A stretch of DNA of 64,000 nucleotides from Mojavia pulchra JT2-VF2 (GTDB lineage: Bacteria; Cyanobacteriota; Cyanobacteriia; Cyanobacteriales; Nostocaceae). Both the position numbers and the translations under genes were made by a program. Location: NCBI GenBank assembly GCA_019359325.1, contig JAHHHN010000010.1:1-64000 (forward strand). Direction: 5' to 3'. Within the stretch, counting starts at the first letter, position 1, and each line of letters begins with the position of its first letter. A model generated the notes under the pieces. The model worked only from the letters and a program-made list of their open reading frames with translations. It was not told the DNA's origin and searched no databases. Shown in pieces: positions 34,940 through 43,519 of this stretch.

Positions 34940-36595
34940 ATGCACAAAGTATGGAAATTTCTGCTTGCTATGCCAGCAGTTGGTAGCGCCATGCTATTTT
35001 TGAGTACTGTTGCAGTTGCAGGGGAAATACAAAGCAATTTAGAAATCAGCCAACCGCAAATTATAGCAGATATAGAAAAAGGCATTGAGAATACTAGCCA
35101 AGAACAGGTAATGTCTCAAGTTACCTCAGTATCTCAACTGTCGGACGTGCAGTCTACAGATTGGGCATTCCAAGCATTGCAAGCGTTAGTAGAACGTTAC
35201 GGTTGTATTGCAGGATATCCCAATAGTACTTTTCGGGGTAATCGGGCGCTCACACGGTATGAGTTTGCTGCTGGTTTGAATGCTTGTCTTGATCGAATCA
35301 ACGAAATCATCGCTACGGGTACGGCTGATTTAGTCACAAAAGAAGATTTAGCAGGGCTGCAAAAGCTGCAAGAAAATTTTGCAGCAGAACTGGCGACGTT
35401 ACGAGGTCGTACAGATGCATTGGAATCCAAGACTGCTGAGTTGGAGGCGAATCAATTTTCTACCACTACCAAACTACAAGGAGAAGTTGTCGCCGTAGTC
35501 AGCGATGTTTTATCAGGTAACCAAGTCAACGGTGGAGAAATTACAGATCAGAATACAACTCTTGGAGCGCGGGCGCGTGTTGAATTAGTTACCAGCTTTA
35601 CGGGCGAAGATACGCTCTTTACCAGAATCCAAGTTAATAATATTCTTTCCCCCAATATTGGTACACCGGAGGGCAATCTTTTCTTTGCTGGGGAAGATGG
35701 TACAACTGAGGCTTTTATCGATGCACTATATTACCAATTTCCTGTTGGTGAAAAAATAGAAGTGATCGCTATTGCCAATGCTGGTGCAGCAGATGACATT
35801 ACTGATACGGTAAATCTCTTTGACGGGGATGGTAGTTTTGGTGCTTTGTCCACTTTTGGTACTCGCAACCCAATTTATTATCAGATGGATGGTGCAGGGT
35901 TGGGAGTGAACTACAATTTTAGTGATCAATTGGCATTGAGTTTAGGATATTTGGCAAATTCAGCTAATGATCCTTCTGCTAGCAATGGTTTATTCAATGG
36001 TGGATATGGCGCACTAGCACAGTTAACCTTTAAACCAAGCGATCGCTTTACTGTTGGTTTCACCTACATCAACGCCTACAATCAGGAATTGGCTACTGGT
36101 AGCAATGGAGCAAACGTTGGCTCATTTCTGGGAGGAGTTGTGCAAGATTTGACAGGAAGTGAAGAAGCTGTTCTTGTACCTACTTCGAGTAATTCCTACG
36201 GTATACAAGCATCCTTCGGCCTTAGTGAGAAAATAGTTCTTGGTGGTTGGGTAGGTTATACCAACACTCGTAACCTATCTACAGCAGGAGACATAATTAA
36301 CCGCGGAAGTGTGGATATTTGGAACTGGGCTGTCACTTTAGGATTTCCTGACTTGGGCCAAACAGGTAACTTAGGTGGCATCATCGTAGGAATGGAACCT
36401 AAGGTTACAAGTTCCAGCATCAATGGACTTGATAGAGACCAAAGCACTTCGTATCACATCGAAGCTTTCTATCAGCACAAACTAAGTGACAATATCACGA
36501 TTACCCCAGGAGTTATCTGGTTGACAGCACCAGATCACAACGATCAAAACGATGACGTTGTGATTGGTACTCTCAGAACTACATTCAGTTTCTAA
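34940..36595 (+). CDS. SLH-domain OprB-type outer-membrane porin
   Basis: A 551-residue cyanobacterial porin ('iron uptake porin' type). The signal peptide is MHKVWKFLLAMPAVGSAMLF with cleavage near VAVAGE. An SLH domain follows (VSQLSDVQSTDWAFQALQAL, YGCIAGYPNSTFRGNRALTR), then a short coiled coil and a long beta-barrel ending in TLRTTFSF with a terminal Phe. The start at 34940 is fixed by GAGGA 5 bases upstream. A frame extension from 34880 is less likely. It anchors to peptidoglycan-linked polymer and should pass small solutes or ions. Its divergent pairing with znuA and a Fur/Zur box suggests metal-dependent expression. Confidence 0.93.
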   Translation: MHKVWKFLLAMPAVGSAMLFLSTVAVAGEIQSNLEISQPQIIADIEKGIENTSQEQVMSQVTSVSQLSDVQSTDWAFQALQALVERYGCIAGYPNSTFRGNRALTRYEFAAGLNACLDRINEIIATGTADLVTKEDLAGLQKLQENFAAELATLRGRTDALESKTAELEANQFSTTTKLQGEVVAVVSDVLSGNQVNGGEITDQNTTLGARARVELVTSFTGEDTLFTRIQVNNILSPNIGTPEGNLFFAGEDGTTEAFIDALYYQFPVGEKIEVIAIANAGAADDITDTVNLFDGDGSFGALSTFGTRNPIYYQMDGAGLGVNYNFSDQLALSLGYLANSANDPSASNGLFNGGYGALAQLTFKPSDRFTVGFTYINAYNQELATGSNGANVGSFLGGVVQDLTGSEEAVLVPTSSNSYGIQASFGLSEKIVLGGWVGYTNTRNLSTAGDIINRGSVDIWNWAVTLGFPDLGQTGNLGGIIVGMEPKVTSSSINGLDRDQSTSYHIEAFYQHKLSDNITITPGVIWLTAPDHNDQNDDVVIGTLRTTFSF

Positions 36596-36611
36596 TTTTT
36601 AGAGTTGCAAT

Positions 36612-36645
36612 AAAAGATGCAAGGCCATGCTTTGCATCTTTTTTC
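36612..36645 (+). terminator. Porin gene terminator
   Basis: AAAAGATGCAA and TTGCATCTTTT form an 11-bp stem around a short loop, followed by more T residues, 17 bases after the porin stop. Confidence 0.88.
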
Positions 36646-37205
36646 GGTTGATATTAAAATCAAAACCCAGCGTTTTTGCTAAGTTGATTGTCTTATGCCG
36701 AATGAACTTTGTGTCTATTTTTATCTTAGCGAGTAATTATAACAAGTGCTTGACGTATTTTGTTTAACATAGGATTAAAACCTATTATTTACCGCGATAT
36801 TGCTTAAGTGTTTATATGTAGTTTAACTATAAACTATGTATTAATAACTTAGTGTATTAGATAATAATTAAGTGAAATCCACTATTCACAGAACCAATTA
36901 GAAGAAATAGAAATAACGTTTATAGCAAATGTAACAGAAATATAACTTAGGATACGTAGAAAATACTGAAAAAGTTTTACTAATTAGTATTTCTAGCAAG
37001 TCAATAATTTTGCTTATCCCTTGCAATGCGCCAGCTTTACAACAAATATTTATAAAACGCGCTAGAAAGCTTCCTCTCACTAGGCAATAAAAACTGTGCT
37101 GATACTAAGTTGAGTTTAAAGATGCTAACTCATACGCTCACCATAATTTCTTTGTGATAATTGACTGAAGGAAAATATGCTTTATCAGAGCGAGCTGGTA
37201 TAGCT

Positions 37206-37240
37206 ATAAAAAAAAACGACCAGCCTCCCACAGCTGGTCT
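37206..37240 (-). terminator. Strong minus-strand terminator in a long spacer
   Basis: Read on the minus strand, GACCAGC, an 8-base loop and GCTGGTC are followed by GTTTTTTTTT. The nearest minus-strand gene ends at 37690, 450 bases away. It may end a separate small RNA or a long 3' UTR of the NFACT gene. Confidence 0.75.
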
Positions 37241-37511
37241 GAAAAATGTTTTTCGCGTTGTCTTCTCAATAGAGTAAAAACCAAATTGCTCGTTCCCAAA
37301 ATGCAACGGGCAACTTTTCTTAACAAGATTGTAACAGCCAACACAGTTTTTTTGTAAAGATTTACCAAAAAAATATACTAATAAAGGTTATAAACTTCTA
37401 TCTTCCAGCATAATTCACGTATTGTGAGGAGGATAAGCAGCTTGGGAGATGGATAGTAACTATTGGCTAGTGAAGCAGATTGAGTATTGAGTTTACAATA
37501 AAAAGACCATG

Positions 37512-37610
37512 TAATACCATTTCACGAAAATCTTGATACAATTCACTCCCCTAGCCTCCGCCGCTTCCATAGCTTGCCAAATGTATCAACCTTAAGGTGA
37601 AACGGTATTA
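37512..37610. mobile_element. MITE-like element, 99 bp
   Basis: Ends TAATACCATTTCAC (37512-37525) and GTGAAACGGTATTA (37597-37610) are inverted with one mismatch. A second inner inverted block, TTGATACA/TGTATCAA, lies at 37533 and 37582. It is non-coding. The remainder of 36660-37689 is A+T-rich and shows no gene. Confidence 0.75.
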
Positions 37611-37689
37611 GGAGCAAAAAAGCCTTCCCAAATTCTGCCATATTTCCCCGCCCCACGACCATAATCTTTGATTTGGTGGGTAAACTTGC

Positions 37690-39420
37690 TTAAGACACGT
37701 TGGCTATCGATTGCGGTTGTCCCCAGAGAATGCGCTCTTGCTTGTAAATAGCAATTCCTGGTTTGGCTCCCTTGGGTTTGTAGACGTGCTTAGGCTGAGT
37801 ATAAACTACTGGAACTTGGTCACTCTGACGCGCACGGCTGTAGTAAGAGGCAAGATTTGCAACAAATTGCAAATCATTTTCTTCGGGAACAGCACCCGGC
37901 TCTAAACGTAGTAACACATGGCTCCCTGGTATTTCTTGAGCGTGGAACCATAGGTCATAATCCCCAGCTACACGAAAGGTCAATTGGTCATTCTGGCGAT
38001 TATTGCGACCAATTAATACTTCAAAACCACTAGGGGTGCGGTAACGGTGAAAGTTACTGCCAGTAGGTTCATTGGTACTACGGCTGCGGTATTCTGGATC
38101 TTCTAAATACCGTTGCCCAATTAGTTCATCACGGATTTCTTCTAAAGCTTGCAAATCTTCTGCTGTTTGGTATTTGTCTATCTGAGTAATTGCAGCTTCT
38201 ACTTGCTCCAAATATTCAACTTCAGCATTCACTTCCAACAGTAGCGGTTCTACAGCTGCACGAGCGCGTTTGAGCTTTTGGTGTTGCTTGTAAAGGTTTT
38301 GGGCATTTTGCACCGCATTTTTATCTGGCTGAAGGGCGATCGCTAATGGTAAGCCAGTTTCAAAATCAGGAAGGGTAATTTCCTTCATCCCCGGTTCCCA
38401 ATTTTGCAGGTGAGCCATCAATAAATCAGCTTTTTGGCGATACTCATCAGCGCGATCTGATTGCTGCAAGCGTTCTTTAAAAGTATTAGCCTTAAGCCGT
38501 AATTTTGCCAAAATATTATTTAGCTTTTGACTTAGTTGATGCCGGAGTTGTGAAAATAACTGTTCATTGAGCTGATCGGTGTAGTAGCGGTTGAGTAACT
38601 CTTGGATGTCTTTTGCTGGCGTAACTGCACCCCAACCAAGTACGGTGTATCCTTGTTTAGTCCAAGCTGGCTGAAATTCTTCATCTTTCAAAGCTTGTAA
38701 CCATTCTTGCCAATGCGCGAACAGTCTTTGCCAATCTTCAGGGGTAAGAGAATCGGTGTTGGTTTCTGGCGCTATGTTTGCTGATTGCACCATTGACTCT
38801 ACCAGTGCTGCACTCAAGCCGCTATAACTTTTGAGCAACTGACGCTTGATTGCTCCTGGCACTAAGCTTACCCGTTCTTGCCAACGTTCTTGAGATTCAC
38901 TCAAACTAGGAACCGGGCCAGTCAGTTTGGGTGGTGTTTCATAAAATTGTCCGGTTTGGATGGGACGGACACTAGATTGTTGCTGGCTGACTTGATGGGC
39001 AGCAGTGATAATCAAGTTATTAGCATCGGTGAGGATAACGTTGCTGTATTTGCCCATAATTTCCCCGTAGAGGTGATAGAGAGCGCTTTCTCCGGGACGA
39101 CGGGCAAATTGCAAATCAACGACACGCTCCCAAGGAGCGATCGCCTCAATTGCGATCAGTGCTAAACCACCTAATTGGTGTATTAGTTGCTGGCTGAAAG
39201 TGAAAGTATCTGGTGTTCGTGGTGGCGGCTCGCCAATACAAATGTGGGCAGCTTGGGGATGCCAAGATATCTCTAGCCAACCCCGCTGTTTGAGGGTACG
39301 TAATGCCACAGAAATAGTATGGCGATCGCGCTGATAAACTTGTTCTGTTCGTGATGGTAGCCAGTTAGCGCGTAATTCGCTACAAGCAGCTGTAAGAGTG
39401 GTAAAGTCAACTGGTTGCAC
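37690..39420 (-). CDS. NFACT-family protein (FbpA/RqcH/Rqc2-like)
   Basis: A protein of about 576 residues. The N-terminal NFACT-N domain (QPVDFTTLTAACSELRANWL, VVDLQFARRPGESALYHLYG, GKYSNVILTD) runs to about 260. A long coiled-coil middle follows, and a C-terminal NFACT-R (DUF814) domain at about 455-560 contains YRTPSGFEVLIGRNNRQND, LWFHAQEIPGSHVLLRL and NLASYYSRAR. Relatives bind stalled 60S/50S-nascent-chain-tRNA complexes and can add C-terminal Ala tails. I place the start at the GTG at 39420 because cyanobacterial homologues begin at this QPVDFTTL. An in-frame ATG lies at 39468. That GTG sits inside a perfect inverted repeat, which may control translation. Confidence 0.88.
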   Translation of the reverse strand: MQPVDFTTLTAACSELRANWLPSRTEQVYQRDRHTISVALRTLKQRGWLEISWHPQAAHICIGEPPPRTPDTFTFSQQLIHQLGGLALIAIEAIAPWERVVDLQFARRPGESALYHLYGEIMGKYSNVILTDANNLIITAAHQVSQQQSSVRPIQTGQFYETPPKLTGPVPSLSESQERWQERVSLVPGAIKRQLLKSYSGLSAALVESMVQSANIAPETNTDSLTPEDWQRLFAHWQEWLQALKDEEFQPAWTKQGYTVLGWGAVTPAKDIQELLNRYYTDQLNEQLFSQLRHQLSQKLNNILAKLRLKANTFKERLQQSDRADEYRQKADLLMAHLQNWEPGMKEITLPDFETGLPLAIALQPDKNAVQNAQNLYKQHQKLKRARAAVEPLLLEVNAEVEYLEQVEAAITQIDKYQTAEDLQALEEIRDELIGQRYLEDPEYRSRSTNEPTGSNFHRYRTPSGFEVLIGRNNRQNDQLTFRVAGDYDLWFHAQEIPGSHVLLRLEPGAVPEENDLQFVANLASYYSRARQSDQVPVVYTQPKHVYKPKGAKPGIAIYKQERILWGQPQSIANVS

Positions 39421-39465
39421 TATACTTAGCCGTTGGCATTCAAACGTCGATGCTAAGTATAGTGC
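39417..39465 (-). promoter_or_regulatory. Perfect 14-bp inverted repeat over the NFACT start codon
   Basis: GCACTATACTTAGC (39417-39430) and GCTAAGTATAGTGC (39452-39465) are exact inverted copies with a 21-base spacer. In the minus-strand mRNA the 3' arm includes the proposed GTG start, so the folded RNA would hide it. Confidence 0.6.
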
Positions 39466-39651
39466 CAAAAAGGATAGACATATCTCTGTTGCGGTTTTTT
39501 ATCCTAAAAATTCTGTATTTGATTTGGAAATACTAATTAGCTCATCCCACAGCTAGAATATAACGTTATCTCCTTTACCCTTAGAGAACACTACGCGTAC
39601 ATATAAAGCCGTGGGATGAGTTAACTAATTACCAAAAAGCGTAGAGCCTGG

Positions 39652-40989
39652 TTAGCTAAGTAACGCTGGTTTTTTGGTAGGTTGTGCCAGAGGTTGCTCC
39701 ACTGATTTTACTAAAGGTTTTACTAAGGGTTTGACCAATGGCTGTGCTACAGGTTTCGCCAACAGTTGGGTGTAGAGTTTATTCAGCTGAGATGCTACGC
39801 CCTCCCAACTAAATTTCTCGGTGACGCGCTTTCTACCTGCTTTACCCAATTCATCCCGCCACTCTGGGTTCATCAGAATGCGGTCGATGGCATTTGTAAA
39901 GGCAGGTACATTTTGTGGTGGTACTAATAAACCAGTTTGTTCGGAAACCACGGTAAACTGAAGCCCGCCAACATCACTTGCTACCACTGGCGTACCACTC
40001 GCCATTGCCTCGATCGCTACAAGCCCAAAGGGTTCGTAGTGACTGGGAACAACGCAAACATCAGCAGCAGCATAGTAATTGGGCAGGATTGTCTGGCTGA
40101 GACGACCGGGTAAGGTAGTAAAATCACTCATGCCCAATTCGTTGACAATTGCTTCGATGCGATCGCGCTCGATACCATCGCTATTACCTGGGGTGCTACC
40201 ACCACCAATAATTAAGTGAAGCTTTTGAGACTCACGCAATTTTGACTGTTGCACTGCACGTACTAAAGTCTCTATACCTTTGCGTGGGTCAAAACGTCCT
40301 ACGTATAATATAACTTTGGCTTCAGGATCAATTCCTAACTTAGCCCGCGCTGCCTGTCGATCAACCGAACCAAAGTTTTGAATATCTGTACCGCAAGGAA
40401 TAATATCAATATTGCCTTTTTTGGAAACGAGCGATCGCATGTGCTGCTTTTCTTGCGGACTCGTCGCTACAATCCGTTCTGCTATCTCCAGTACCTGTTT
40501 TTCCACTTCTAAGCGCTTGGTTGCAATTGGAGGAATTGTATCTATTGCCCGGTACTTGACTGCTCCTAAAGAATGATATGTATGAACTAATTTACTTCTT
40601 TGGATTGTCTTTAACTGCATTCCTACCCAGCTAGAGAGCCAATAGTTGGTATGAACTATCGGATAGGTAATTTTATTTTCTACTTGGAACTTGAGCAATT
40701 CCTCCACAAATTCTGGCAAATATTTAAAACCATTATCTCGTGGTACAAACTCCACAGGGCCCGCTGTTAAACGAATTGTTCGGCAGTGACTACTATGTTG
40801 AACAATCGTTTCTTGGTCAGCACTTACCTTGCGGCTAAACATATCAACTTGCCATCCTAGCTTGGCTAGTGCTTCACCAACTTGGCGGACGTAAACGTTT
40901 TGTCCTCCAGCTTCTTCTTGTCCTATTTCAATCGCCGGATCTCCGTGAACCGAAACCAAAGCGATGCGTTTTTCACTGGTAGCGTTCAT
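39652..40989 (-). CDS. GT4-family glycosyltransferase, sucrose-phosphate-synthase/MshA-like
   Basis: A 445-residue GT-B enzyme. The N-terminal domain shows VSVHGDPAIEIGQEEAGGQNVYVRQV, as in sucrose-phosphate-synthase-like proteins. The C-terminal nucleotide-sugar domain shows ILYVGRFDPRKGIETLVRA and the catalytic E-x7-E motif in EPFGLVAIEAMASGTPVVAS. The last 35 residues are an unusual Pro/Lys/Val-rich tail with the unit PLVK repeated in tandem. It would transfer a sugar from a UDP- or ADP-sugar to an unknown acceptor. It is isolated, and the start is ATG. Its exact substrate cannot be read from sequence. Confidence 0.92.
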   Translation of the reverse strand: MNATSEKRIALVSVHGDPAIEIGQEEAGGQNVYVRQVGEALAKLGWQVDMFSRKVSADQETIVQHSSHCRTIRLTAGPVEFVPRDNGFKYLPEFVEELLKFQVENKITYPIVHTNYWLSSWVGMQLKTIQRSKLVHTYHSLGAVKYRAIDTIPPIATKRLEVEKQVLEIAERIVATSPQEKQHMRSLVSKKGNIDIIPCGTDIQNFGSVDRQAARAKLGIDPEAKVILYVGRFDPRKGIETLVRAVQQSKLRESQKLHLIIGGGSTPGNSDGIERDRIEAIVNELGMSDFTTLPGRLSQTILPNYYAAADVCVVPSHYEPFGLVAIEAMASGTPVVASDVGGLQFTVVSEQTGLLVPPQNVPAFTNAIDRILMNPEWRDELGKAGRKRVTEKFSWEGVASQLNKLYTQLLAKPVAQPLVKPLVKPLVKSVEQPLAQPTKKPALLS

Positions 40990-41496
40990 AGTTTATGTGT
41001 TGTTGATTATTAAAAAGTCTCAGGCAGAACCAAGTTTGCGCCTAATACTTTTACCGAAAAGATTTAAGAAGATTAAATTAAACTTTCTTTCAATTTAATA
41101 TCTCAAATATATTTCCGCATCTACTACCAGAAATAACCTTATTGGCTCTGTATTTATTATTTTTATTTCGTTTTTTTATATATTTTGCTATATTTATATC
41201 TAATGCTTTTGATAGATAAAACCTTAATTAATTACACCTTACTACATATATAACCTGATAGATATATAGATTCAAAGCCTCTTTTTTGCTGTTATTGTGT
41301 AACTACAGCATCGTACTATTTATTTCTAATTTAGAATAATCACTATTTTAAAATACCCTGTTTGAGCATAAATTTATTTTAATTAAAATCCAGCTAACTC
41401 GATCTAGATATTAGAAGCACCCTGATAGAGTGACGCTATTGTTAACTGATACCGATTCTCCAAAACAGGCTACAGATCTAAAGTGTGGAAACTCAT

Positions 41497-41599
41497 ACCA
41501 AGTTGCGTTCTGTTCTAGTAATCTTTCGTTAGCGGAGATTGCTTCGCTCCACTTTGTTTCGCTCGCAATGACAGTTGCTACTTTTGATTGCAACTTGGT
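41497..41599. mobile_element. Short TIR-bounded repeat element, about 103 bp
   Basis: ACCAAGTTGC (41497-41506) and GCAACTTGGT (41590-41599) are perfect inverted ends. The core holds GATTGCTTCGCTCC and TTTCGCTCGCAATGAC, a widespread interspersed repeat. An open frame across it is not a gene. Confidence 0.6.
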
Positions 41600-41672
41600 T
41601 TCAAATTAATTCTGGCTTTTTCAATTACGAATTACGAATTGGACCGTATTAAGTTAAAAATCTCAAACTTAA

Positions 41673-41728
41673 AACCCCCTGAATCTCACTTTGTTGTGTG
41701 ATGTTTTGACTCTAGGGGGTTATTTTTA
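41673..41728 (+). terminator. Terminator-like hairpin in spacer
   Basis: AACCCCCT (41673-41680) pairs with AGGGGGTT (41714-41721), followed by ATTTTT. A smaller hairpin (TCAC/GTGA) sits inside. No gene lies upstream on this strand, so a small RNA is possible but unproven. Confidence 0.5.
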
Positions 41729-41784
41729 TCAAACCTTAATGCAATTTACAACAAGGCTTAGATAAAACAGTCTTTAGTTAAACA

Positions 41785-41904
41785 GGACTTACGCACTAAT
41801 AACGTAATTTCGTCATTGCGACCGTAGGGAAGCATAAGTCCTAAGCCCTTCGGGCACGCTGCGCGAACGCAAAGTCTTGATTCTTGTTGCGAGTGCGTAA
41901 GTTC
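41785..41904. mobile_element. MITE-like element, 120 bp
   Basis: GGACTTACGCACT (41785-41797) and AGTGCGTAAGTTC (41892-41904) are inverted with one mismatch. The end sequence ACAGGACTTACGCA resembles termini of known cyanobacterial insertion sequences. There is no transposase inside. Confidence 0.75.
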
Positions 41905-42321
41905 TATTAAAGCGAAACTAAACAACAGACCATTTTCCAGCTAAAAAATTCTAATTTGCGCTTACCATCGCGGTTCTAACTCTGGAAGGTTTAGAAAAGC
42001 CCCGTGTAGTTGAACAAGTGTGAACGCAACTATCGGCAAAATATAGTCAACCGTCTAATATAGTTTTAGCTGTAGAATTCAGCTTAATCGCACATTCTAC
42101 GCGCGTATCACATATAATTTTTCTGTACAGAAGCTAATGGCATCTATATTTCAGACTGATGCAGAAACTTCGTCTGAGTAGCGTGTATAGCTACAGCCAA
42201 AATGCAATCTAATTTGCACAGACAAATTTAGCAGCAACTATATTCTACCTCAAAGTTGCGGTCACATTTATACTCATTTCTGTAAGTATCCTTAAACTAA
42301 GTACCTTAAATGCACTGGACA
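41905..42321. other. Spacer, no gene seen
   Basis: The rest of the long spacer (40990-42382) outside the two elements and the hairpins is A+T-rich and holds no supported gene. Confidence 0.45.
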
Positions 42322-42366
42322 ATTAAAAATTAAAAATCGAAAAAATTTTGATTTTTAATTTTTAAT
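42322..42366 (-). terminator. rbp gene terminator
   Basis: A perfect 17-bp stem made almost wholly of A and T (arms 42322-42338 and 42350-42366) starts 17 bases past the rbp stop. It ends in A/T-rich sequence. Confidence 0.6.
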
Positions 42367-42382
42367 CGCTCTCTCTGGGAGA

Positions 42383-42883
42383 TTAATTGGTCGCTTGTGC
42401 GGCTAGCATCTGCTTTAGCTTTTCTAATTCAGAAGCCCAACGGGGATCTGGACGAATAGCGTCTGAGTCAGATGTTGTGGTGCTTTCGCGTCCACTACTA
42501 CCGCTACCACCGCGCCGAGGTTTCTTAGAGCCTTTTTCGCGGCGATTACTTTCTTTATTTGTGTTAGGAGCAGGGTTGCTGCTGGGATTTTGGGCAGCTT
42601 TGGGTGCTTGGTCTTCACTTTCCTCACCTTTAGTGCGAGGCAATGCCTTTTCTAGCTTAATGGCAGTGTCTTTGAACAAGTGACCATTATACTTTTCAAT
42701 AATTTGATCTGCTTGTTCATCATTATTGACCGTGAGAAAACCGAAGCCGCGGCATTTGCCAGTTTTCCGGTCTTTAATTAGTTTAGTCGTGACAGCATCA
42801 CCTTCGGCTGCAAAAATTGCTTGCAGTTCTTGACGATCTACTTCTTCTTTTGGCAAATTGCCTATATATAGGCGAACGGACAT
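42383..42883 (-). CDS. rbp: RRM-domain RNA-binding protein
   Basis: A 166-residue cytosolic protein. One RRM fills residues 1-80, with RNP2 LYIGNL near the start and RNP1 KCRGFGFLTV in the middle. It is followed by a disordered Ser/Asn/Gly/Arg-rich linker and a short conserved-looking tail (DPRWASELEKLKQMLAAQ). Cyanobacterial Rbp proteins of the cold-regulated type are usually about 100 residues with a Gly-rich tail, so this is a longer form. It should bind single-stranded RNA and affect mRNA stability or location. A palindromic A+T hairpin follows as terminator. Confidence 0.93.
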   Translation of the reverse strand: MSVRLYIGNLPKEEVDRQELQAIFAAEGDAVTTKLIKDRKTGKCRGFGFLTVNNDEQADQIIEKYNGHLFKDTAIKLEKALPRTKGEESEDQAPKAAQNPSSNPAPNTNKESNRREKGSKKPRRGGSGSSGRESTTTSDSDAIRPDPRWASELEKLKQMLAAQATN

Positions 42884-43287
42884 GAACTATACCTCCAGAG
42901 TTGAATGAACATGGCAAGGCGGGAAAACAATCACTTGGCTTTGGCTTTTAAATAGATGCTATTGACCAAATATGCCATAAACCAATTTTTTTAATCCAAA
43001 CTGTCAACCTATACAATACAGTTTTTCGTTGGGATCAAGCTTGTTTAATACAAAAGCGCACACGACGCTCAATTAAATACCACCTTAATTTTAAGAGTTG
43101 TAAATTTAATGGCTTACTGTCTGCCACAGCAAACGTCTTTTTCTATAACCCCGTTCGCAGAATAAAACACCATTCCTTACATTATCATGGTATTTTCTAC
43201 GTAGCTAGTTCAGCGCATACATTTCTGACATGTAGTGTGATTGAATAGTAGCATAAAATACATTTTTTTCTCAACAGGGGATATTTG
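42884..43287. other. Upstream region of rbp, no gene seen
   Basis: A long A+T-rich leader and promoter region. An open frame at 43197-43451 overlaps a terminator hairpin and is not called. Confidence 0.45.
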
Positions 43288-43313
43288 GAAACAAAAACCA
43301 GCCAGTGGCTGGT
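43288..43313 (-). terminator. Terminator of the M48-like gene
   Basis: On the minus strand ACCAGCCA-C-TGGCTGGT is followed by TTTTGTTT. It lies about 207 bases past the M48-like gene stop. Confidence 0.6.
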
Positions 43314-43519
43314 CGATTTACTGCTGTGTTGGGAAAATAAAAGGATAGATTGGCGCAAGTGCCAGCGATTTATAACCAAGCTATATGCTGAGTTATGTTG
43401 ATTAAGATGTCTTTTGTAAATAAATGTAACATTAGCAGAGAAAATCTGCAACTTTTCTTTACATTAAGTTTGGCATAGTCAAAAATTAATGGTCTACAAG
43501 TCCAACTTTTAACTACTAA

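Noticed and set aside
37412-37440. Yfr1-like motif (TTGTGAGGAGG)
   Set aside because: It differs from the conserved Yfr1 core at both ends and no flanking stem-loops fit.
41411-41593. 60-codon frame in the long spacer
   Set aside because: It lies over an interspersed repeat element with TIRs and is explained by it.
43197-43451. 84-codon minus-strand frame
   Set aside because: It spans a terminator hairpin and has no family likeness.
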